In this document: piece after piece, positions 1-6,181 of the stretch
How the letters are laid out: each line of letters opens with the position of its first letter
How positions within the stretch are numbered: position 1 is the first letter of the stretch
From: CAYPEZ01 sp964409985
Lineage (GTDB): Bacteria; Patescibacteriota; Minisyncoccia; Phycocordibacterales; UBA6899
Length of the DNA stretch: 10,613 bases
Direction of reading: 5' to 3'
NCBI GenBank assembly: GCA_964409985.1
Contig: CAYPEZ010000033.1
Location: forward strand, 1 to 10,613
Notes under the pieces: generated by a model
Database searches by the model: none
What the model was told of the DNA's origin: nothing
What the model saw: only the letters and a program-made list of their open reading frames with translations
Program-made: the position numbers and the translations under genes

Positions 1-1277
1 GGACAACAACAATCGTATGTTCAGCAACAGATAGTCATGGACACGTTGGCAGCACATCATTTACCGTCGCCGTAACGCTACTTCCGGTTGTGCTTTCTGG
101 GGAAACAAGTTCAGCGGTTGCATCAACATCGGTCACCATTACATGGACGACAGATCATCCAGCAACAAGCCGCGTGGTCTATGACACAGTGACTCACCCA
201 GTCGTTGGGATTGCACCAAACTACGGCTATGCGTTCACGACGATCGAGGATAGCACGCTTGTCACAAACCATAGTGTCACTGTGACGGGGCTTTCTCCAG
301 CAACGTTCTACTATTTCCGCCCAGTTTCTCATGGTTCGCCAGAAGTGGTTGGTGTTGAAGTTGGGACTTCAACGCTTGCGGCGATCCCAACTCGTGGAGC
401 TATTGTAGTAACTAAGAACACGCTCGGTAGCAATGGAACCTTCACATTCCAGGGTCCATCTGGCATCTTTGCGATTACTACGACTGGAGGAACGGGTCAG
501 TCGACGATTGCAAATCTTCTCCCTGGGACATACTCGATCACCGAGAATGCGGAGGTCGGATGGACGCTCACTGGAACAACCTGTAACAACATTAACGTCG
601 TTGCCGGTGCAACAACAACATGTGTCGTCACCAATACTATTCAGGGTGGAGGAGGTGGCTCAACAACCCCAGGTGTTATCACTGGTCGCAAATGGGAAGA
701 TAAGAACGGAAACGGTATTTGGAATTCAGGAGAGGGGACGCTCGCTGGGTGGACCATCTATATCGACAAGAACGACAATGGTCGACTTGATCGCAATGAG
801 CGTTCAACTGTAACGGGTCCAAATGGCGTCTACACATTCTCAAATCTTCAGCCGGGGAATTATGTGATTCGTGAAGTGATGAAGGAAGGATGGATGCAGA
901 TCACGCCCGCAAGCGGGAAATACACGGTTACTCTTGCTTCTGGACAAGGAGTCCAGCAAAAGGACTTCGGAAACTTCAAGAAGGGAAAGATCAGTACTTA
1001 TGTCTTTGACGACAGGAATGGGAACGGATATGTGAACCGTGGAGAAAAAGGACTCAAGGATTGGCAGGTCCGCCTCCGCCTCCCAGACGGATCTTGGATC
1101 ACAAAGTCTACTGACAAGGATGGGTATGCTGAGTTCAGTAACCTTGGCCCAGGTTCGTACACACTTCGTGAGACTGTAAAGAGTGGATGGACGCAGACAT
1201 CTACAAATCCAGCTTCAATCACAATCACAAGTGGGAAAGAATCACACGACAATGACTTCGGGAATAAGAAGAACTAA
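1..1277 (+). CDS. Secreted multi-domain adhesin-like protein (HYR end, FN3-like, prealbumin-like, two SdrD-B-like domains), 5' partial
   Basis: The frame is open from position 3 to the TAA at 1275-1277, so the gene begins before the window and 424 residues are visible. The first ~29 residues (CSATDSHGHVGSTSFTV) match the end of a HYR domain. A fibronectin III-like/phosphatase-N-like domain (about 90-395) follows, with ITWTTDHPATSRVVY and GLSPATFYYFRP typical of it. Next is a prealbumin/SpaA-like module (398-640) with two cysteines 13 residues apart, then a GGGGGS linker (646-664) and two SdrD-B-like repeats. The repeats hold Asp/Asn-rich, EF-hand-like loops (DKNGNGIWNSGE, DKNDNGRLDRNE, DDRNGNGYVNRGE) likely to bind calcium. 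The protein ends right after the last repeat, with no LPXTG motif or membrane anchor, so anchoring must be N-terminal or non-covalent. All domains are extracellular types. A role in adhesion, perhaps linked to the pili encoded three bases downstream, is inference. Confidence 0.8.
   Translation, partial: TTTIVCSATDSHGHVGSTSFTVAVTLLPVVLSGETSSAVASTSVTITWTTDHPATSRVVYDTVTHPVVGIAPNYGYAFTTIEDSTLVTNHSVTVTGLSPATFYYFRPVSHGSPEVVGVEVGTSTLAAIPTRGAIVVTKNTLGSNGTFTFQGPSGIFAITTTGGTGQSTIANLLPGTYSITENAEVGWTLTGTTCNNINVVAGATTTCVVTNTIQGGGGGSTTPGVITGRKWEDKNGNGIWNSGEGTLAGWTIYIDKNDNGRLDRNERSTVTGPNGVYTFSNLQPGNYVIREVMKEGWMQITPASGKYTVTLASGQGVQQKDFGNFKKGKISTYVFDDRNGNGYVNRGEKGLKDWQVRLRLPDGSWITKSTDKDGYAEFSNLGPGSYTLRETVKSGWTQTSTNPASITITSGKESHDNDFGNKKN
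672..1277 (+). repeat. Tandem pair of SdrD-B-like domain repeats inside the adhesin
   Basis: Two diverged copies of a ~100-residue module lie at 672-986 and 987-1277. Each runs in the same order: an Asp/Asn-rich loop ending in GE, a Trp strand (GWTIYID; DWQVRLR), a G-Y-F/A-FSNL turn, LxPGxYxxRE, a GW motif, and the terminal DFGN. The copies share motifs but differ in most codons, so this is an old domain duplication and not a recent DNA repeat. Copy one has two metal-loop-like segments, copy two has one. Confidence 0.75.
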
Positions 1278-1280
1278 TTC

Positions 1281-2543
1281 ATGAGCACAGCGTCAGAAAC
1301 CCAAACTGATATTCTCTCGCCGTTCATCCCCGACACACGTGTCCGGGATGAACTTGCTCGTGGTAAGGATCTCTCGATCATCAATCTTATTGACTACATT
1401 ATCGAAAAAGCATATCACTCGCACGTATCGGATATTCATATTGACCCAACAGCAAAATATGTGAGGGTGCGCATGCGCATCGATGGTGTTCTTCAAGAAA
1501 TGGAAGAAATTCCTAAGTCTATTCATTCAGAAGTTATTTCACGAATTAAAGTGCTTTCGGGATTGCGAACAGACGAACATCAGGCTGCACAAGACGGGAG
1601 ATTTCGCTATGCATTCAGGGATAAGTCGCGCAATATCGACCTGCGTGTCTCGATTGTGCCAACGTATCATGGAGAAAACGTCGTTATTCGTCTCCTGACT
1701 GACAAGGCTGCTAATCATTCACTGGAGACACTTGGATTCAGCGAGAGGGACCGAATGAAGATCCTCCACGCGCTTAAAAAACCAACGGGGATGATTCTTG
1801 CGACTGGGCCCACAGGAAGCGGTAAAACCACAACACTCTACACATTGATCAAGATGCTCAATGCCCCAGATGTCTCTATTGTGACCATCGAAGATCCTAT
1901 TGAGTATGCAGTTGAGCACATCGAGCAGATACAGGTGAATGCTCGTGCGGGACTTACGTTTGCTAATGGACTCAGGTCTATCTTGCGCCAAGATCCAAAC
2001 ATTATCATGGTGGGGGAAATCCGTGATGCGGAGACCGCTTCTATTGCCGTAAATACTGCTCTCACCGGACACCTTCTCCTTTCGACACTCCACACAAATG
2101 ATGCCGCAACAACGCTTCCTCGACTCCTCGAAATGAAAATCGAGAGCTATCTTGTCGCATCAACAGTGAACATAGCAATGGCGCAACGTCTGGTGAGAAA
2201 AATCTGTATTCACTGCAAGGAAGAAGTCCCGATTTCTGAGGCGATGAAGAATGTTCTTGGAGAGACATTTTCTACTGCACGGTTGGAAGGGAAAAAGACC
2301 CTCATGAAAGGGAGAGGGTGCGAAAAATGCGGGGGGAGTGGATATAGTGGTCGTATTGTCCTCTCTGAAGTCATTGTTGCGGACAATGATATCCGGGAAG
2401 CGATCCTCCGTCGTGCTTCTAGCGATGAAATTAAGCAGATCGCAATAAAAAATGGCATGACGACAATGTTTGAAGATGGCATCGAGAAAGTATTACAAGG
2501 TCACACAACACTGGAAGAAGTATTGCGAGTTGTTCATGAATAG
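1281..2543 (+). CDS. pilB: Type IV pilus assembly ATPase PilB/GspE, short form lacking the N-terminal domain
   Basis: A 420-residue hexameric secretion ATPase of the GspE/PilB family, which acts on the cytoplasmic face and drives pilin polymerisation. The N2-like domain spans about residues 30-145 (SDIHIDP, VRMRIDGVL). Walker A is GPTGSGKTT at 176-184, the Asp box is IEDPIE at 203-208, Walker B is IIMVGE at 241-246 and the His box is STLHTND at 268-274. The zinc-binding cysteine pairs C309/C312 and C347/C350 are present, which favours PilB/GspE over the retraction ATPase PilT. The family is usually near 550-570 residues; the N-terminal N1/MshEN domain is missing. The start ATG lies 3 nt after the adhesin stop, with no clear Shine-Dalgarno sequence, so translation is probably coupled. 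pilC follows 9 nt downstream. Confidence 0.95.
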   Translation: MSTASETQTDILSPFIPDTRVRDELARGKDLSIINLIDYIIEKAYHSHVSDIHIDPTAKYVRVRMRIDGVLQEMEEIPKSIHSEVISRIKVLSGLRTDEHQAAQDGRFRYAFRDKSRNIDLRVSIVPTYHGENVVIRLLTDKAANHSLETLGFSERDRMKILHALKKPTGMILATGPTGSGKTTTLYTLIKMLNAPDVSIVTIEDPIEYAVEHIEQIQVNARAGLTFANGLRSILRQDPNIIMVGEIRDAETASIAVNTALTGHLLLSTLHTNDAATTLPRLLEMKIESYLVASTVNIAMAQRLVRKICIHCKEEVPISEAMKNVLGETFSTARLEGKKTLMKGRGCEKCGGSGYSGRIVLSEVIVADNDIREAILRRASSDEIKQIAIKNGMTTMFEDGIEKVLQGHTTLEEVLRVVHE

Positions 2544-2552
2544 AGATGAGGT

Positions 2553-3683
2553 ATGACAGATACGACATTACATATCAAAAAAAATAATTTTGAGGGTATA
2601 AGAAATTTGGTCGCACGTATTGAAGAGAAGTCTGCTCCAAGTCTCTCCGTCAAAGAACAAACATTTTTCGCAAAACGGCTTTCATTTTTGGTTGATGCTG
2701 GCGTGCCTATTCTCGAGAGCCTGCATGTTCTTCGAGATCAGACAAAATCAAGAGGGTTTGGTCGAGTCATGACAAAAGTGATCGCTGATGTTTCGAACGG
2801 TCAGTTTCTCGCAAAAAGCCTTGCGCAATATCCGCATATTTTTGGTCATTTTGCCATCAATATTATTAAGATTGGGGAATCGAGTGGTATCTTGAGTCAA
2901 AACCTCAACTATCTTGCAGATGAACTCAAAAAGAAACACGAACTCAAGAAAAAAATGATCGGAGCACTCGTGTATCCAATGTTCATCACTCTTGCAACGA
3001 TAGGAATCACCATTCTCCTGACAGTTGTCGTGTTTCCAAAAATTATGCCCGTGTTCTCCAGTATGAAAGTTGAGCTCCCGCTTTCTACAAGAATCGTTAT
3101 TGCCTTATCCAATCTTTTAAGAGAGAGCGGGCTTATCATTTTGCTCGGAATCGTTCTTTTCATTGTTGCAATGCTTGTTGCAAATAAAAAAAGCTACTAC
3201 GTAAAATTATTTATACACCGTACATTGCTGACACTGCCATTTGTTGGATCGATGATTCGCTCATACAACCTTGCGAATATGACACGCACACTAGGTCTTA
3301 TGCTCCGCAGTGGCCTGACGCTTTCAGATGCTCTTCCTGTGACGGCAGATACAACCGCAAACCTTGTTTACCAAAGTGAGCTGAGAGCGCTTGCACAGGC
3401 TGTTAATCGTGGAGCGCAGCTTTCAACACACCTTTCAACACGTAAAGGAGTGTTTCCTGAAATTCTGACACATATGGTTTTGGTTGGAGAACGAAGTGGA
3501 AGTCTCTCTGACACATTCATCTATCTCTCAGAACTCTTTGAAGGAGAAGTCGAAGAAGCGACAAAAAACCTTTCGAGCCTCATTGAGCCAATCATGATGA
3601 TTGTGATGGGAATTATGGTCGGGCTTATCGCAGTATCGATTATCACGCCAATTTATGAAATTACTCAACACCTCAACACATAG
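2553..3683 (+). CDS. pilC: Type IV pilus inner-membrane platform protein PilC/GspF
   Basis: A 376-residue GspF-family protein, the inner-membrane platform that couples PilB to the growing pilus. Two homologous GspF cytoplasmic domains are visible, about residues 38-160 and 238-365. Each has the family hallmarks: an F-x-x-x-L-G/A-L-x-x-AG-type start (FAKRLSFLVDAG, MTRTLGLMLRSG) and the GE-x-SG-x-L motif (GESSGIL 108-114, GERSGSL 312-318). Three membrane segments fall at about 137-163, 193-210 and 344-367, the standard topology. Length is close to the usual ~400. Its ATG is 9 nt after the pilB stop, and GAGG lies only one base upstream of it, too close to be a good ribosome site. The last 29 nt overlap the next pilin gene. 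Confidence 0.95.
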   Translation: MTDTTLHIKKNNFEGIRNLVARIEEKSAPSLSVKEQTFFAKRLSFLVDAGVPILESLHVLRDQTKSRGFGRVMTKVIADVSNGQFLAKSLAQYPHIFGHFAINIIKIGESSGILSQNLNYLADELKKKHELKKKMIGALVYPMFITLATIGITILLTVVVFPKIMPVFSSMKVELPLSTRIVIALSNLLRESGLIILLGIVLFIVAMLVANKKSYYVKLFIHRTLLTLPFVGSMIRSYNLANMTRTLGLMLRSGLTLSDALPVTADTTANLVYQSELRALAQAVNRGAQLSTHLSTRKGVFPEILTHMVLVGERSGSLSDTFIYLSELFEGEVEEATKNLSSLIEPIMMIVMGIMVGLIAVSIITPIYEITQHLNT

Positions 3684-4158
3684 AGAAAGACTCTCCAGGG
3701 GATTTACATTGATTGAGGTTACTGTTGTTCTCGGTCTTGTTGGAATTGTCGCTGCATTTACCGCTGTCGTTACTCTCGATAGTTATCGTGGCTTCGTGTT
3801 TCGTAGTGATCGAGACACTCTTATCGCTGCTCTACAGAGGGCTCGAAGTCAGGGGATCAATAATGTGTGTCTCGGCACAGGATGCACAAACGGAAAGCCA
3901 CATGGTGTGGCTATTACGCCAGATCAGTATGTCATTTTTCAGGGCGTCAGCTACGCCATGCGCGAGATTGCCTTGGATGAAGTGTTGCCACGTGCGGGGA
4001 AAGATATTTCGCTGTCCCCGGGGTCACTCTCTGAGGTTGTGTTCAAGCAACTCAGTGGAAAGGTTGCTCTCCCAGGAAGTTTCATGCTTGTCGATTCTCG
4101 TGGGCATGTATCAGACGTGATAGTGAATGAGGAGGGGCAAATAACGTGGACCAACTAG
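3655..4158 (+). CDS. Minor pilin of FimU/GspH type
   Basis: A 167-residue prepilin with a class III leader: a basic segment, then G16 followed by FTLIEV (cleavage G16/F17, with Glu at +5 = residue 21) and a hydrophobic helix to about residue 40. The region after the helix (RDTLIAALQRARSQGINN) and the short beta-rich C-terminus fit GspH/FimT/FimU. C72 and C77 lie close together and could form a disulfide. The ATG is inside pilC (29-nt overlap in another frame). No other start would leave a complete leader, and no Shine-Dalgarno sequence is visible, so expression probably depends on pilC translation. In the H-I-J-K minor-pilin order it holds the first place. The GspH call rests on the helix-adjacent region and on position; the prepilin call itself is secure. 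Confidence 0.88.
   Translation: MKLLNTSTHRERLSRGFTLIEVTVVLGLVGIVAAFTAVVTLDSYRGFVFRSDRDTLIAALQRARSQGINNVCLGTGCTNGKPHGVAITPDQYVIFQGVSYAMREIALDEVLPRAGKDISLSPGSLSEVVFKQLSGKVALPGSFMLVDSRGHVSDVIVNEEGQITWTN
4131..4136 (+). promoter_or_regulatory. Strong Shine-Dalgarno site for the propeller pilin
   Basis: GGAGGG lies 9 nt before the GTG at 4146, the best ribosome-binding site in the window. It supports GTG 4146 over the in-frame ATG at 4170, which has no such site. The GTG start overlaps the end of the preceding gene by 13 nt. Confidence 0.55.
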
Positions 4159-5669
4159 TCCATTTGCTTATGAAAAGAGTGAAGCATACACAGAACAAAG
4201 GATTTTCTACACTCGAAATTGTCATCGCCCTTGCGGTGATGTCTATTACTCTCACGTCGGTTGCCATTGTTTCTTTTGGGAGTCAATCCTTCCTCTCAGG
4301 GAGCGAAACAAATGCAGATGCAATGAATCGTGCTCAAAAACTCATTGAGGTAGCACAAGCACAAGCTCGAAAAGATTTTCATCTTGTAAACTCTATCGCA
4401 ACAACAACCGAAGACATCTATCAATCATCGCTAGATGTACGGTTTCCTTCAACAACTGACCACTATACAAAACAGGTTACAGCTCTTGTCTCTTGGACGA
4501 GCGAGCGCGGAATACGTGATTCAACAAAGATGACAACAATACTCACAAACTTTGAAAATGCTATTGGTGGAGATACATGTCATTCAGTTGTCTCTGGAAA
4601 TTGGCAGGCGCCAACAGTGAGCTTTGCAAGCACGCTTGGAGCTACTTTTGGTGGAACACCTGGGTCGTATCGGGTCACCGACATTGATGTGTATCAAGGG
4701 AAATTGTATGTCACTTCAAACTATACTTCATTAAATAAAGAAACATTTTTTGTTTTTGGATTAACAAATCCTCTTCTCCCGATATTCCAAGGGAAACTCG
4801 ATAATGACCCCAGCCTTAATGGGGGGCTGGCTGCTGTTGCTGTGGCTGAACATATCAGCGACGGAAAAGTGTATGCGTATGTCGCAAGTGCAAGTAGTTT
4901 TCACAAAGGTCAAATGCAAGTCATTGATGTTACAAACCCCGCAACGCCGACAGTCGCTCGACTGTTTAAGATTGCGACGTCGACAGTTCCTCTTGGAACA
5001 AGCGGTCAAGGGATTGGGAATAGTATCACGTACAAAAATGGGTATGTGTACCTAGGTCTTACAAAGGCGGCAGCAGGAGGAAAAGAGTTCCACATTATTG
5101 ATGTCCATAACCCTCTCGCTCCCATTTATGTTGGCGGATATGCGGTAGGGAATGGTGTGAATCATATATCGGTACGTGGAACATATGCGTATATTTCGAG
5201 TCCAAATACTCAAGAATTACTCGTTTTGGATATTTCAAACCCAGCATCGCCAACGCTCGCGGGTGGGTATAACGCTCCGAATGGCACAGGGAATGGGCAA
5301 GCAACAGTGCTCCTGGGTGATAATCTTTATCTTGCTCGTGAAAATGCGGGATACGAAATATCAATACTCGATAATCGCATTCCTACATCGACAGCTCTTC
5401 TTGGCTCGTATGATGCTGGATCGGCGGCAAGCGAAAGTGTCTATGGCTTAGTCATACGAAACAACCTATTGTTCGCTCTCACGAATGGCACATTTTCAGT
5501 CATCAATGTGGCCAGCTCTACCATGCCTGTGTTGTGGTCAACACCCATATCACTTCCGGGAGCAGCAACAGCAAAAGGATCATCTCTTGATTGTGAGGGG
5601 AATGTTCTCTATGCCGGGACACACGGAGATACAACTCCAGGGAGTATTTTTGTCATTTCAGCACCATAG
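4146..5669 (+). CDS. PilV/GspI-position minor pilin fused to a seven-bladed LVIVD-like beta-propeller
   Basis: A 507-residue prepilin, far larger than a normal minor pilin (~130-200). The leader ends at G19 followed by FSTLEI (Glu +5 = E24), with a hydrophobic helix to about residue 45. A PilV-like pilin segment (VTALVSWTSE) runs to about 145. From residue ~153 to the end lies a beta-propeller: about seven repeats with the consensus hydrophobic-IDV-x-NP-x-x-P, clearest at NPLLP (208-212), NPATP (264-268), NPLAP (322-326) and NPASP (365-369). This matches the LVIVD repeat family of surface proteins. The only two cysteines I find, C145 and C483, sit at the two ends of the propeller and could lock it. 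The role is likely a pilus-tip adhesin or sensor, with the propeller exposed. The start is GTG 4146 with GGAGGG upstream; ATG 4170 is an alternative giving an 11-residue leader. Confidence 0.88.
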   Translation: MDQLVHLLMKRVKHTQNKGFSTLEIVIALAVMSITLTSVAIVSFGSQSFLSGSETNADAMNRAQKLIEVAQAQARKDFHLVNSIATTTEDIYQSSLDVRFPSTTDHYTKQVTALVSWTSERGIRDSTKMTTILTNFENAIGGDTCHSVVSGNWQAPTVSFASTLGATFGGTPGSYRVTDIDVYQGKLYVTSNYTSLNKETFFVFGLTNPLLPIFQGKLDNDPSLNGGLAAVAVAEHISDGKVYAYVASASSFHKGQMQVIDVTNPATPTVARLFKIATSTVPLGTSGQGIGNSITYKNGYVYLGLTKAAAGGKEFHIIDVHNPLAPIYVGGYAVGNGVNHISVRGTYAYISSPNTQELLVLDISNPASPTLAGGYNAPNGTGNGQATVLLGDNLYLARENAGYEISILDNRIPTSTALLGSYDAGSAASESVYGLVIRNNLLFALTNGTFSVINVASSTMPVLWSTPISLPGAATAKGSSLDCEGNVLYAGTHGDTTPGSIFVISAP

Positions 5670-5670
5670 T

Positions 5671-6180
5671 ATGAAGCGCATGCATATGTCAAAGCAAGGG
5701 GTTTCTATGATTGAGGTTGTGGTCTATCTCGGCCTGTTCTCTATTTTGCTGAGTGGAGCTGTCGTTGCCGCACATGCCATGTTTCAGTCATCGGGAAGAA
5801 ATATTGCGAAGGCCATGGTTGAGGAAGAAGGAAACTTCCTCGTCGGTAAAATCCAGTGGGCACTTTCTGGAGTTTCAATAGTGAACACGCCTCTCGTGGG
5901 GGAAGTAAGCTCAAATCTGACAGTGACAAAATATGATAATTCTCTTGTCACGCTATCGTTGCCACCTGGAGGGGTCATGATGATTCAAGTGGGAGCAACA
6001 ACATCACCTCTGAATAATGCGAACACGTCAATCACAGCACTCACATTTACTCACATCGGAGCATCGAGCGACGGAATTACGCCAGAGGGTGTCATTGCGG
6101 AATTTTCTATTTCAGCTACAACACCAAACGGAGCAATCGTCACTCGCGATTTTTCAACGACAAAATATCTTCGTAAATAG
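5671..6180 (+). CDS. Minor pilin in the PilW/GspJ position
   Basis: A 169-residue prepilin. The leader MKRMHMSKQG is cleaved at G10/V11, with VSMIEV giving Glu at +5 (E15). The hydrophobic helix runs to about residue 36, and the rest is beta-rich (LTVTKYDNSLVTLSL, ITALTFTHIG, VIAEFSISATT). No cysteines occur. The frame is open much further upstream, but that stretch lies inside the propeller gene in another frame and makes no pilin sense, so the ATG one base after the upstream stop (TAG-T-ATG) is chosen. The PilW/GspJ assignment rests on gene order between the PilV-like and PilX-like genes and on the general pseudopilin shape. The protein is shorter than typical PilW. Internal ATGs at 5680 and 5686 would also keep the cleavage site. 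Confidence 0.83.
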   Translation: MKRMHMSKQGVSMIEVVVYLGLFSILLSGAVVAAHAMFQSSGRNIAKAMVEEEGNFLVGKIQWALSGVSIVNTPLVGEVSSNLTVTKYDNSLVTLSLPPGGVMMIQVGATTSPLNNANTSITALTFTHIGASSDGITPEGVIAEFSISATTPNGAIVTRDFSTTKYLRK

Positions 6181-6181
6181 T

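Noticed and set aside
90..92. GTG at 90 as the start of the adhesin gene
   Set aside because: The frame is open to the window edge, and the codons from position 3 encode the conserved end of a HYR domain, so the gene starts outside.
5485..5670. N-terminal extension of the PilW-position pilin (start at 5485)
   Set aside because: It overlaps the propeller in another frame, and a long polar head before a prepilin leader is not credible. ATG 5671 gives a normal 10-residue leader.
6017..6181. N-terminal extension of the vWA pilin (start at 6017)
   Set aside because: It lies inside the preceding pilin out of frame. ATG 6182 puts the cleavage Gly at residue 10.
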